Shown here: positions 6,605-14,366 of the stretch, in pieces
Position numbering within the stretch: the first letter of the stretch is position 1
How the letters are laid out: every line of letters begins with the position of its first letter
Origin: Candidatus Schekmanbacteria bacterium RIFCSPLOWO2_02_FULL_38_14
GTDB lineage: Bacteria; Schekmanbacteria; GWA2-38-11
DNA: 30,049 bases
Direction of reading: 5' to 3'
Assembly: GCA_001790855.1 (NCBI GenBank)
Contig: MGDH01000024.1
Coordinates: 1 to 30,049 of the forward strand
Program-made: the position numbers and the translations under genes
Notes under the pieces: model-generated
What the model was told of the DNA's origin: nothing
Seen by the model: the letters and a program-made list of their open reading frames with translations, nothing else
Database searches by the model: none

Positions 6605-7415
6605 GGCTTTAATACCTGAACAGAAACTCTTAAACGAAATACCGCTAATAAACGTAGATGTTGAAAAAATTTTTCCTGGAGAACACCAGCCAAGAAAAAC
6701 TTTTGATGATATAAAGCTTAGCCATCTTGTAAACTCCATAAAAAGCAGAGGAATCATTCAGCCAATAATTCTTAAAGAAGAAAACGGAGGCTATAAAATA
6801 ATAGCAGGTGAAAGGCGCTGGAGAGCAGCAAAAATAGCAGGAATAAAAACTGTTCCTGCAATTATTAAAGATGTATCTCAAAGAGACGCAATGGAGCTTG
6901 CTCTGATTGAAAACATTCAGAGAGAGGATTTAAATCCAATCGAAGAAGCGCAAGCATATAAAAGACTTATTGAAGAATATCAGTTAACCCACGAAGAACT
7001 CTCAGAAAAAGTAGGGAAAAACAGGGCAACCATTTCAAATTATTTAAGGCTTCTGAACCTGCCGAAAGAAGTTAAAAATTATCTCTTTGAAGAAAAGATA
7101 ACAATGGGGCACGCCAAAGTAGTTGCAGGGCTTCAAAACCAAAAAGACCAGATATCTATCAGCAAAAAGGTTTATGAAACAGGATTGTCTGTAAGAACCC
7201 TTGAGAATCTTGTCCAGAACTGGGGAAAAACAAAGAAGAAAAAACTAATTCCTTCAAAAGCATCTCCTGAAGTTTTTGAAATTGAAGAAAAACTTAAAAG
7301 AACCCTTGCTACAAAAGTTAAGCTTTTTCACAACGAGAAAAAAAATTGCGGCAGAATTCAAATAGAGTATTATTCCATTGATGACTTGGAAAGAATATTA
7401 AATTTTATTAAATAA
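6573..7415 (+). CDS. parB: Chromosome partitioning protein ParB (Spo0J)
   Basis: ParB is a CTP-dependent DNA clamp that loads at parS. The 280-residue protein starts with the ParA-stimulating motif KRKSLGRGLEALIP. The CTP-binding core has GERRWRAAKIAG (79-90) and ENIQREDLNPIEEA (about 113-126). A helix-turn-helix that reads parS follows (about 138-160: ELSEKVGKNRATISNYLRLL). The C-terminal dimerisation segment ends IEYYSIDDLERILNFI. It overlaps the end of parA, and its likely binding sites lie before parA at 5549 and 5690. Confidence 0.96.
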   Translation: MKRKSLGRGLEALIPEQKLLNEIPLINVDVEKIFPGEHQPRKTFDDIKLSHLVNSIKSRGIIQPIILKEENGGYKIIAGERRWRAAKIAGIKTVPAIIKDVSQRDAMELALIENIQREDLNPIEEAQAYKRLIEEYQLTHEELSEKVGKNRATISNYLRLLNLPKEVKNYLFEEKITMGHAKVVAGLQNQKDQISISKKVYETGLSVRTLENLVQNWGKTKKKKLIPSKASPEVFEIEEKLKRTLATKVKLFHNEKKNCGRIQIEYYSIDDLERILNFIK

Positions 7416-7437
7416 AATCAATTAGTTAATGTAAGAA

Positions 7438-8083
7438 ATGAGTTATTTTGTGAAAAGTTTTATTCTTATTTTTTTCTTAATCCTTCTTCCTTTTTTTGCA
7501 AACGCACTGGAGGTTCAGTCCATTGAAAAGAAAATTGATGAACTCTCCCTATCAGGTAATATTGAACAGATGAGAAGCTTCGAGGCAAGCCTTAATAGCT
7601 TTATTATTAAAGAACCTACAAACTATATGGAAAATTTTTTGCTTGGAAAACTATATTTTTTAATGGCAGAGCCTTTTGAGCTAAAATTAGAAAATGAAGA
7701 AGGAAAAAAATGGAATCTTTCTGAGAATTATACTGATAAGTCTTTGATTGCATTTAATAATTCTATTAAATACAATGAAAAATATTTTGATAGCCATTTT
7801 TATAAAGCCTTGGCTCTTGTAAATAAAATCTGCCATTTTAGCGTTTGGAGCTTGCCAAAACTAATTTCTACAGGAAAGGAAAATGTAAAAGAAAAAGAAA
7901 TTCTTGCTGCCTTGGATAAAGAAAATCCAAAGAAGGTATCTTGCAGAAGGAATTAGTGTGCTTTTCGTACCTGCCTCTCGGGGTGGAGGTCCTGAAAAAG
8001 CAATCCCTTTGATAGAAAAAGCAGTAAAAAATAGCACTGCTATGGATAAATTTTTTAGGATGCCTTGCTTTTGCAAGGTGTAG
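7438..8083 (+). pseudogene. Frameshifted secreted protein, helical-repeat (TPR-like) type
   Basis: The first frame (7438-7956) encodes 172 residues. It begins with a clear signal peptide (SYFVKSFILIFFLILLPFFANA), followed by a helical region. After ...LDKENPK the sense appears to pass to the next frame, which from about 7931 reads RRYLAEGISVLFVPASRGGG and then PEKAIPLIEKAVK before stopping at 8083. That second part is typical of TPR/TatT-like periplasmic proteins, where a GG-PEKA loop precedes the next helix. One extra base near 7925-7935, close to short A-runs, would explain the break. It could be genuine decay or an assembly error. The rejoined gene would be about 215 residues and still looks short at the C-terminus. 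It starts 22 bases after parB. Confidence 0.6.
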
Positions 8084-8120
8084 TTCTTTAAACTTTTTTA
8101 AAAAAGAAAAGGAGAGTAAA

Positions 8121-8600
8121 ATGACAATTGAAGAACTTGCAAAAAGAGTCCAGGCTCTGGAAGACATAGAAGCGATAAAACAGCTTAAAGCAACTTACTC
8201 TGAAGTCTGCGATGATAACTACAATCCAAAAAGAATGCTTGAGATTTTTACAGAAGATGCTGTGTGGGATGGAGGAGAAAGATTCGGAAAACATACTGGA
8301 CACAAGGAGTTGAAGGAATTTTTTACCAATGTTGGCAAGGGCTTAGTTTTTGGAGCGCATTTCTTTCTTCAGCCTCGTGTAACCCTAACAGGTCCAACAA
8401 CTGCAAAGGCAAACTGGTATCTATGGCAAACATCTACAATGGCAAATGGCAAAGGTGTCTGGATTTGCGGGCTTGAAGATGATGAATACAGAAAGGGCAA
8501 GGATGGAAAATGGCGTATAAGCCATATGAAACTTACTCTCTTTTATGCCTCATCTTATGAGGATGGATGGCACAAGAGCAAGTGGAGCGGACTTGAGTAG
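8121..8600 (+). CDS. NTF2-like/SnoaL-like domain protein
   Basis: The 159 residues form one alpha+beta cone of the NTF2/SnoaL superfamily. An N-terminal helical segment (IEELAKRVQALEDIEAIKQLKATYSEVCDD) is followed by MLEIFTEDAVWDGG and a strand-rich half (VTLTGPTTAKANWYLWQTS... GKWRISHMKLTLFYASSYEDGW). Members include small isomerases, hydratases and many proteins of unknown role; the Asp/His pattern seen here is not enough to name a substrate. The start has a good AGGAG (about 8109-8113) eight bases away. It stands alone between a broken gene and a repeat region. Confidence 0.8.
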   Translation: MTIEELAKRVQALEDIEAIKQLKATYSEVCDDNYNPKRMLEIFTEDAVWDGGERFGKHTGHKELKEFFTNVGKGLVFGAHFFLQPRVTLTGPTTAKANWYLWQTSTMANGKGVWICGLEDDEYRKGKDGKWRISHMKLTLFYASSYEDGWHKSKWSGLE

Positions 8601-8674
8601 GAGTTAATAACAGGACAGAAATATCTACATTAGCTTGGTTACTGTGAGTATATAGATAAGAATACCCACTGATT

Positions 8675-8829
8675 GTAATGGCGAGGAACGAACACAGAGA
8701 GTGACGAAGCAATCTCAGCATAAAGGTGATAACTAACTGATTAAACAGAGAAATTGCTTCAGGGTTACCTGTCTGCCGACAGGCAGGAAGCCCTTTGCAA
8801 TGACGAGCGGGTAACCTGCTCGCAGTGAC
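8675..8829. repeat. Decayed CGTCATTGCGAG-type repeat with nested palindrome
   Basis: The left part (GTAATGGCGAGGAACG... GTGACGAAGCAATCTC) and right part (AAATTGCTTCAGG... TTTGCAATGACGAG) are diverged versions of the repeat seen cleanly at 22792-22876. Within the right part sits CCTGTCTGCCGACAGGCAGG (8768-8787), related to the perfect palindrome at 24722-24747. One repeat type thus appears inserted in another. The whole 8601-8853 gap between convergent genes holds no other feature. Confidence 0.6.
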
Positions 8830-8853
8830 AGAAAAAAAGATTTTATAAAATTC

Positions 8854-10251
8854 TCAAACTGTTTTGAGTTTCTGAAGTAATTTTTTATGTATTCCGCCAA
8901 AACCACCGTTTGACATGATGAGAACAATATCATTTTTTTTTAAATTCCCTGCCAAATGGCTTACTATATCTTCAACCTTCTCAATATAAAAGGCTTCTTT
9001 GCCTTTATTCACTAAATTATCAACAACCCTCTGAGGGGAAAAGCGGATTTTATCGTCCAGCAATCCGGGGTTGTAGACTCCGGCAATTATAATTTTTTCA
9101 GCATCAAGAAAAGCCTCGCTGTATTCTTTTTCAAAAACAGATCTCCTGCTGGTGTTTGACCTTGGCTCAAAAACCGCCCATAATCTTCTTTCAGGATAAC
9201 TTTCCTTAAATCCTCTTACAGTTTCCCTCACAGCAGTAGGATGGTGTGCAAAGTCATCAAAAACTGTAATTCCTTTTACTTCACCAACAATCTCCTGCCT
9301 TCTCCTTACTCCCTGAAAACTTTGGATTCCTGCAGTTATTTCTTCAGCCGACAGCCCTAAACTTCTCAACGCTGCAATTGCTCCCAGCAGATTCATTAAA
9401 TTATGTTTTCCTATAAGGCTTGTAATACACCTGCCAAGAATATTTTCTTTATGTCTTATTTCAAAAAAAGCATTCCCATTCCCTCTTTCAATCCCTTCAA
9501 TTCTCCAGTCAGACACTGAATTAATTCCGTAAGTTTCCACCTTGCAAGCACTTTCTTTTGAAATCCTTATTGCGTTCTCATCATCTTCGCAGGCTATAAG
9601 TTTACTTTGCAGTGGTATTTTATGAATAAATTTTTTAAATGCATTTTCAACCTGAGAAAAGTCCGCGTAAATATCAGCGTGGTCAAATTCAATGCTTGTC
9701 AGCACTGCCACATCCGGAATATAATGCAAAAACTTCGGACCCTTATCAAAAAAGGCAGTATCGTACTCATCTCCTTCAATTACAAAAAAATCTCCTTTGC
9801 CAAGTTTATAATTTTTCCCAAAATTTTTTGGAATACCTCCAATTAAAAAAGAAGGGTCTTTTCTGCTCGCTTCTAAAACCCAGGCTATAATTGATGATGT
9901 TGTTGTCTTGCCGTGAGTTCCGGCAACAACAACTATTTTTTTATCTTTAAGGAAAAATTCTGCCAGGGCCTGTGGCATTGAGAGATAAGAAATTTTCGAA
10001 TCAAGCAGTGCTTCAACCTCAGGATTATTTTTTGAAACAGCATTGCCAACTATTACTAAGTCGGGCTTGTCGGCAATGTTATCTTCTTTATAACCTACCC
10101 TGATTTCTATACCCTGTTTTTTGAGTATATCACTCATAGGAGGATAAACATTCTGGTCCGAGCCGGTAACCCTGTATCCCTTTTCCTTAAACATTCCTGC
10201 AAGGGCGCTCATTGCTGTTCCGCATACAGCTATCAGGTGAACATGTTTCAT
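8854..10251 (-). CDS. mpl: UDP-N-acetylmuramate:L-alanyl-gamma-D-glutamyl-meso-diaminopimelate ligase
   Basis: Mpl ligates the tripeptide L-Ala-D-Glu-mDAP, released during wall turnover, to UDP-MurNAc, so that it re-enters peptidoglycan synthesis. It is a three-domain Mur ligase of 465 residues. The N-terminal Rossmann domain starts HVHLIAVCGTAMSALAGMF, a form typical of Mpl rather than MurC. The ATP loop GTHGKTT is at about 111-117, and VIEGDEYDTAFFDKGPKFLHY is a strong Mpl signature. The C-terminal domain has DDFAHHPTAV and FEPRSNTSRR. I chose the ATG at 10251, which overlaps the stop of the upstream gene (ATGA-type coupling); a TTG two codons earlier is possible. It is the last gene of a three-gene murein-recycling unit. 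Confidence 0.95.
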   Translation of the reverse strand: MKHVHLIAVCGTAMSALAGMFKEKGYRVTGSDQNVYPPMSDILKKQGIEIRVGYKEDNIADKPDLVIVGNAVSKNNPEVEALLDSKISYLSMPQALAEFFLKDKKIVVVAGTHGKTTTSSIIAWVLEASRKDPSFLIGGIPKNFGKNYKLGKGDFFVIEGDEYDTAFFDKGPKFLHYIPDVAVLTSIEFDHADIYADFSQVENAFKKFIHKIPLQSKLIACEDDENAIRISKESACKVETYGINSVSDWRIEGIERGNGNAFFEIRHKENILGRCITSLIGKHNLMNLLGAIAALRSLGLSAEEITAGIQSFQGVRRRQEIVGEVKGITVFDDFAHHPTAVRETVRGFKESYPERRLWAVFEPRSNTSRRSVFEKEYSEAFLDAEKIIIAGVYNPGLLDDKIRFSPQRVVDNLVNKGKEAFYIEKVEDIVSHLAGNLKKNDIVLIMSNGGFGGIHKKLLQKLKTV

Positions 10252-11375
10252 CAGCAAATCCCTATCTCTTTCATTACAAGGTCATGAATTTCCGGCCTGA
10301 ATTTTGCAATACTCCTGTTTTCTCTTGTTGGGTGAACTCTGTTTGTAAGAAGGATAATTTCTATCTCTCTTTCAAGGTCTATCCAGATAGAAGTTCCTGT
10401 GTAACCGAGATGCCCTGCTGACTTTTTTGAAAAATAATGCCCGGAAGTTGAAATGTCAGGAGACGGTGTATCCCATCCAAGAGCCCATGATGAGCCCCTG
10501 ACAATATCTTGCCTCATTAAAAATTCCCTGACAATTCTCTGAGGGATAAAACCTCCCTCGCCACTGTAGCATTTAAGGATTTCTGTTGTGAATCTGTGAA
10601 GGTCAATCCCTGTTGAAAAGACTCCTGTATGTCCAGCAATTCCTCCCATTGCATATGCGTTATCATCATGAACCTCTCCCTCTAAAACCTTTTTTCTCCA
10701 CGGGCAATTTTCAGTAGAAGCAAAAAGCCGGTTTTTCTGTTTTAAAGCTGAAGATTGTTCAAAAAGATTATTGTAAAAAGTTGCAGAAAGAGAAAGCGGG
10801 TTAAATATCTTTTCCTCGCAATATTTATCAAGACCTTTCCCGCAAATAATCTCGATAATTTCACCAAGAATTATAAAACCCATGTCACTATATTTACAAT
10901 TTGTTTCCGGAACATATACCAGAGGTTCCTTATTTACTCTGCTATAAATATATTGTTTGCCGTCATATTTAGAAAATTCATTTGTGGATTTTTGCTTTTC
11001 AAGCAACCCCCTGTAAAGAGGCAACCAATCCGGCAAACCTGCACAATGGTTAAGGAGGTTACGAAAAGTGATATTTTCTTTTTCTTTACAGTTAAAGTCC
11101 GGAACAAACTCGCCTGCTTTGTTTTCAAGGCTTATTCTTTTTTCTTTTAATAAAATCATTATTGCCGTTGTTGTCGCAACAACTTTTGTCAGAGAAGCAA
11201 TGTCAAAAACTGTATCTTCTGTCATGGGTTTTTTTTCAGGCATTACAGAACGAAACCCAAAAGCCTTATGAAATGCTATTTCCTTGCCTATGGAAACTAA
11301 AAGGACAGCACCAGGGAAAACACCTTTTTCTACTCCTTCTTCCATCTTTTTTTTAACATTTAAAAATTCTTTCAT
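10251..11375 (-). CDS. Serine hydrolase of the class C beta-lactamase/EstB fold
   Basis: The 374-residue protein has the active-site signatures of this fold: Ser61-Leu-Thr-Lys64 (ASLTKVVATT), the Tyr162-Ser-Asp164 triad, and His322-Leu-Gly in GHLGYTG. The segment VHDDNAYAMGGIAGHTGVFST is typical of the EstB-like group. No signal peptide is visible, so it is likely cytoplasmic. Members hydrolyse esters, amides or D-amino-acid peptides. Lying between an LD-carboxypeptidase and Mpl, it probably acts on muropeptides or anhydro-muramyl compounds rather than on antibiotics; that is inference. It starts 7 bases after ldcA and its stop overlaps mpl, so the three genes form one operon. Confidence 0.88.
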   Translation of the reverse strand: MKEFLNVKKKMEEGVEKGVFPGAVLLVSIGKEIAFHKAFGFRSVMPEKKPMTEDTVFDIASLTKVVATTTAIMILLKEKRISLENKAGEFVPDFNCKEKENITFRNLLNHCAGLPDWLPLYRGLLEKQKSTNEFSKYDGKQYIYSRVNKEPLVYVPETNCKYSDMGFIILGEIIEIICGKGLDKYCEEKIFNPLSLSATFYNNLFEQSSALKQKNRLFASTENCPWRKKVLEGEVHDDNAYAMGGIAGHTGVFSTGIDLHRFTTEILKCYSGEGGFIPQRIVREFLMRQDIVRGSSWALGWDTPSPDISTSGHYFSKKSAGHLGYTGTSIWIDLEREIEIILLTNRVHPTRENRSIAKFRPEIHDLVMKEIGIC

Positions 11376-11382
11376 CTTCTTC

Positions 11383-12318
11383 TTACATCACTCCATTTTC
11401 TAATATTGAAATTTTTCCCTTATCTCCATCTACTTTAACATTTACTCCAAAAGGGATTGTAATGTTATCAAAGCTATGGCCTGAAGGGAAACCAAACAGA
11501 ATAGGCACTTTAATATCCGCAAATACATCCAGAATCACATCCTCAAGCAAAAAGCTTTTATCATCTTTTGGCTGGCATCCTTCCATATCTCCGAATATTA
11601 TTCCTTTTACCCTTTTCAGTTTTGCTGCCATTTTTAAATGCGTCAGCATTCTTTCAATTTTGTAGGGTTGTTCACCAATATCTTCAATGAATAAAATCTT
11701 ATTTTTAGTATCTATCTCATAAGGTGTTCCAAGGGTTGTCACTAAAAGAGACAAACATCCTCCCATCATTTGCCCCTCTCCTGTTCCTCCTTTTAAAACT
11801 CTGATTCCATCATGCCTGATTTCCCCAACCGCTTCTTTTGACATCAGTGCCTTCATGAAAAAGTTTTCAGTCATTGTGGTTGGACCTTTTGCAAAACGGG
11901 AGCTTGCAACCATTGGTCCGTGGAATGTTATCAGTCCTGTCTCAGAGGTTATGTGATTTAAAATCACTGTAACATCACTGCATCCAAGAAATATCTTTGG
12001 ATTTTTCTTGATATTTTCTAAATCTAAAAATGGCAATATCCCTATTGCACCATATCCTCCTCTTGCGCATACGATTGTTCTTATCCTTGAATCTGCAAAT
12101 GCTCTGTTTATCTCATCAGCACGATTCTTGTGACTGCCTGCAAGATATCTTGTTTTTTCAAATATCCTCTCATCATAGCTCACATCAAGACCCATTTTCT
12201 TTAACCATAAAACACCTTTCTCAAGATGTTCCCTTTCAAAAGGGCTTGAAGGAGCAATAATCCTGACAGTATCTCCTGGGGTAAGCGCTTTAGGTTTTAT
12301 CATATTAAGAGCTTTCAT
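11383..12318 (-). CDS. LD-carboxypeptidase (peptidase family S66, LdcA/MccF-like)
   Basis: This family cleaves the bond between mDAP and the terminal D-Ala of murein tetrapeptides in the cytoplasm, giving the tripeptide that Mpl re-uses. The 311 residues show the expected triad: nucleophile Ser114 in LGCSDVT, Glu212 in LFIEDIGEQPYKIERML, and His281 in PSGHSFDN. The N-terminal PKALTPGDTVRIIAPSSP and the CARGGYGAIGILP segment are also family features. MccF relatives, which give microcin C immunity, share the fold, but the recycling neighbours favour LdcA. The start could instead be the ATG at 12303 (MIKPKALTPGD); neither has a strong ribosome-binding site. It is the first gene of the ldcA-hydrolase-mpl operon. 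Confidence 0.92.
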   Translation of the reverse strand: MKALNMIKPKALTPGDTVRIIAPSSPFEREHLEKGVLWLKKMGLDVSYDERIFEKTRYLAGSHKNRADEINRAFADSRIRTIVCARGGYGAIGILPFLDLENIKKNPKIFLGCSDVTVILNHITSETGLITFHGPMVASSRFAKGPTTMTENFFMKALMSKEAVGEIRHDGIRVLKGGTGEGQMMGGCLSLLVTTLGTPYEIDTKNKILFIEDIGEQPYKIERMLTHLKMAAKLKRVKGIIFGDMEGCQPKDDKSFLLEDVILDVFADIKVPILFGFPSGHSFDNITIPFGVNVKVDGDKGKISILENGVM

Positions 12319-12444
12319 TCAGCTTTATAGAATAACATGTTATTTGTACATTTACAATACAGAAGTTTGGCGTGATTGTGGATTTTGGATTGCGGATGTA
12401 GCTGCAAAGCAATGAGTTGCTTCAAAAAAACTAGCAATGAGCGT

Positions 12445-13215
12445 CTAATTAGACTTCTTTTTTAAGTCTCCAGCAACCAGAAGCGCTGCAAGCCCGGCTA
12501 TCAAGAGAAGGAGAGTTCCTGGTTCTGGAACAGGCGCTGAACTTCCTCCCTCATTGCCACTTGGAGTGGGGTTGGAAACTGTTCCTGAATAGCTTGCATT
12601 GATCGTAAGCCCTGACCTTATTGCATAGTCAAGGGTTCCTGAATACTGCATTGTAACAGTTAATATATCCCCTTTGCTTGACCCTGCCAGCGCAGTAAGG
12701 ATAGCAGAATTAAGTGCAATGCCATCTGGAGATAGGACTACGTTAAGCAGATCTATCTTAAGCTCATTGGCATTTATATTACCTGTTCCTCCGCGGGTTC
12801 TCAGAGTAAGAGCTTTCAAATTTGCGGTTAGATAAGTTGTTGTACCTGTTGGATTCAGTATTTTAAATCCATCTGTGTAATAAGTTGGAGAAAACGGAAA
12901 CACTGTGTAGTCATCAAACGTTTCAGGAGTCCCTCCATTATCTAAAAAACTCGTTCCTCCCAGATGTAAATCAGCTATTTCAACCCTGTTCTTAGCAGTA
13001 TAAGGACCTGAAATTAAAAGAGGGTCAGCTGTAGGGTCTGAACTGAATATCCTTCCTGTTTTAAAGTCTAATAAATCAGAAAAGCCATCAGTTGGAAAAC
13101 TATCGCTTATTCTTATAGCTCCTCCAAAAGAGAAAGAAACAGGTGCTGCAAAGGAATTCTTTGTAAGCGAAAATGTTATTAGTACTGCTATAAATACTAT
13201 CAAATATTTTTTCAT
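12445..13215 (-). CDS. PEP-CTERM sorting domain-containing protein (2)
   Basis: A 256-residue exported protein. The signal peptide is KKYLIVFIAVLITFSLTKNSFAA. The C-terminus carries the exosortase sorting signal: VPEPGTLLLLIAGLAALLVAG, then a basic tail DLKKKSN. Exosortase should cleave near the PEP motif on the outer face of the inner membrane. The mature part is Ser/Thr/Gly-rich and predicted beta, with no known catalytic motif. It is clearly a paralogue of the next protein upstream: both share SFSFGGA-type starts, IFSSDP/IFNSDPE, FPFSPTYYTDGFKI/FDFNPTYYASGFRV, and a repeated KALTLRTRGGTG/EALTLTTNAGEG segment. It lies 49 bases downstream of that gene and probably shares its mRNA. No exosortase gene is in the window. 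Confidence 0.9.
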   Translation of the reverse strand: MKKYLIVFIAVLITFSLTKNSFAAPVSFSFGGAIRISDSFPTDGFSDLLDFKTGRIFSSDPTADPLLISGPYTAKNRVEIADLHLGGTSFLDNGGTPETFDDYTVFPFSPTYYTDGFKILNPTGTTTYLTANLKALTLRTRGGTGNINANELKIDLLNVVLSPDGIALNSAILTALAGSSKGDILTVTMQYSGTLDYAIRSGLTINASYSGTVSNPTPSGNEGGSSAPVPEPGTLLLLIAGLAALLVAGDLKKKSN

Positions 13216-13264
13216 ATACAGTGCTTTCTATCAACAACAACCCAAAAAGTTAACCCAGCAAAAA

Positions 13265-13981
13265 CTATCCTCTCTTTATTCTCTTAACACCTGCTAATAC
13301 AACCAGTCCAGCACCTAAAAGCAGAAGTGTGGCAGGTTCTGGAACTGGAACTGATGCTGTGGTTGTAGTGGCAGGTTCTGGAACTGAAACTGATGCTGTT
13401 CCTGATCCTATGGTTGTAACTGAAGTTCCAGCATTTATTGCTGTAGCTAAATTACCGTTATATTGGAGTGTGAGTGTAAGTATTCCACCTATAGAGCTTG
13501 AGTTAAACGCATCAAGCACATCAGAGCCCAATGCCAAACCTGCAGTGGTAACATTGATATTAAACAGGTTTATCAAAAGCTCGCTGTTTACAGTTCCCTC
13601 CCCTGCATTGGTAGTAAGGGTTAAAGCCTCCAAATCAGCTATAAGCAAATCCGTGCTGCTGCCATTCTGAACTCTGAAACCACTCGCATAATAGGTTGGA
13701 TTAAAATCAAATAATGTCATGTTGCCAATTGTAGACCATGTACCCGCAAGCGTAAGGTTGCTGATTTCAACATTATTATACAGAATATTATCATCCTCAG
13801 GGTCGGAGTTGAATATGGTCTGGGTATCAAATGAGATTAATTCTGAAAAGCCATTTAAGTTTGGATCTGTAATATATGTTGCCCCTGCAAAGGAAAAGGA
13901 AACTGCTTCAACCTGTTTTTCAAATAGGCAAAGTGCTAGTGTAAGGAATAAAAGAGTAAAAACTATTATATTTTTTTTCAT
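13265..13981 (-). CDS. PEP-CTERM sorting domain-containing protein (1), with duplicated PEP motif
   Basis: A 238-residue exported protein with signal peptide KKNIIVFTLLFLTLALCLFEKQVEA. It has a C-terminal sorting signal VPEPATLLLLGAGLVVLAGV followed by KRIKRG. A second VPEPAT lies 13 residues earlier (SVPEPATTTTASVPVPEPATL), made by a 39-bp DNA duplication. The body is beta-rich and Thr/Asn-rich, like its paralogue downstream. An excellent AAGGAGG sits before the ATG. The upstream gap has a sigma-54-type promoter and two matching inverted repeats, which fits control by the PrsK/PrsR two-component system known from PEP-CTERM organisms; those regulators are not encoded here. Confidence 0.92.
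   Translation of the reverse strand: MKKNIIVFTLLFLTLALCLFEKQVEAVSFSFAGATYITDPNLNGFSELISFDTQTIFNSDPEDDNILYNNVEISNLTLAGTWSTIGNMTLFDFNPTYYASGFRVQNGSSTDLLIADLEALTLTTNAGEGTVNSELLINLFNINVTTAGLALGSDVLDAFNSSSIGGILTLTLQYNGNLATAINAGTSVTTIGSGTASVSVPEPATTTTASVPVPEPATLLLLGAGLVVLAGVKRIKRG
13329..13399. repeat. 39-bp tandem duplication inside the PEP-CTERM gene
   Basis: A 32-base segment starting at 13329 recurs at 13368 with one mismatch, a period of 39 bp or 13 codons. It duplicates the coding segment for the VPEPAT motif without breaking the frame. Confidence 0.9.
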
Positions 13982-14078
13982 ACTATAAAAACCTCCTTAA
14001 GCAATCAACTCTTTGATTTATATTGATATTTTCTCCATTCACCTGTTTTAACAATCCATTCCTAATTCTGATATAATA

Positions 14079-14095
14079 ATGCAAGAACCATACCA
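14079..14095 (-). promoter_or_regulatory. Probable sigma-54 promoter of the PEP-CTERM operon
   Basis: On the minus strand TGGTATGGTTCTTGCAT matches TGGCAC-N5-TTGCA, with the invariant GG and GC ten bases apart. Transcription would start near 14069, about 88 bases before the PEP-CTERM start codon. Paired upstream sites lie at the distance expected for an activator. Confidence 0.6.
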
Positions 14096-14175
14096 AACAG
14101 TTTTTAACACAATAACTTATTGATTTTATTGTAATTTTATTTGTTGTGCTGTTTTTTTTTTAAACACTGAATATG

Positions 14176-14203
14176 AAAAGTGTTCAAAAACCCGACAGTT
14201 TTT
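14176..14203. promoter_or_regulatory. Putative upstream activator site A
   Basis: AAAAGTGT-N8-CCGAC followed by a T-run. Its core AAAAAC-CCGACA-GTTTTT is an inverted repeat. The same layout recurs 66 bp away at 14242. The centre lies about 120 bp upstream of the predicted sigma-54 start, a normal place for an enhancer-binding protein such as PrsR. Confidence 0.5.
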
Positions 14204-14241
14204 CCTGTTAAATCTATATTAAGCTTATTTTTCAAAAGGTT

Positions 14242-14269
14242 AAAAGTGTCAAAAAAACCGACGTTTTTT
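14242..14269. promoter_or_regulatory. Putative upstream activator site B
   Basis: Second copy: AAAAGTGT, eight bases, CCGAC, then a T-run, with the core AAAAAAC-CGAC-GTTTTTT again an inverted repeat. It shares spacing and most bases with site A. A further 7-bp inverted repeat (CTTTAGC/GCTAAAG, 14294-14323) lies beyond it, towards recX. Confidence 0.5.
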
Positions 14270-14366
14270 AGGCTTTTTTATCATCCTAGAAAACTTTAGC
14301 ACAAATTTGTTGCATTGCTAAAGAAAAAAATGGTAAAAAAATGAAAATTTTTGAGTCTCCAAAATA

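Noticed and set aside
8063-8078. CCTTGC-TTTT-GCAAGG hairpin as a terminator
   Set aside because: Short stem with no immediate T-run, lying inside the shifted frame of the broken gene.
10251-11375. True antibiotic-resistance beta-lactamase
   Set aside because: No signal peptide, an EstB-like signature, and coupling to murein-recycling genes.
14297-14314. TAGCAC...TTGC as a sigma-54 promoter towards recX
   Set aside because: The spacing is two bases too long and the invariant GG is replaced by AG.
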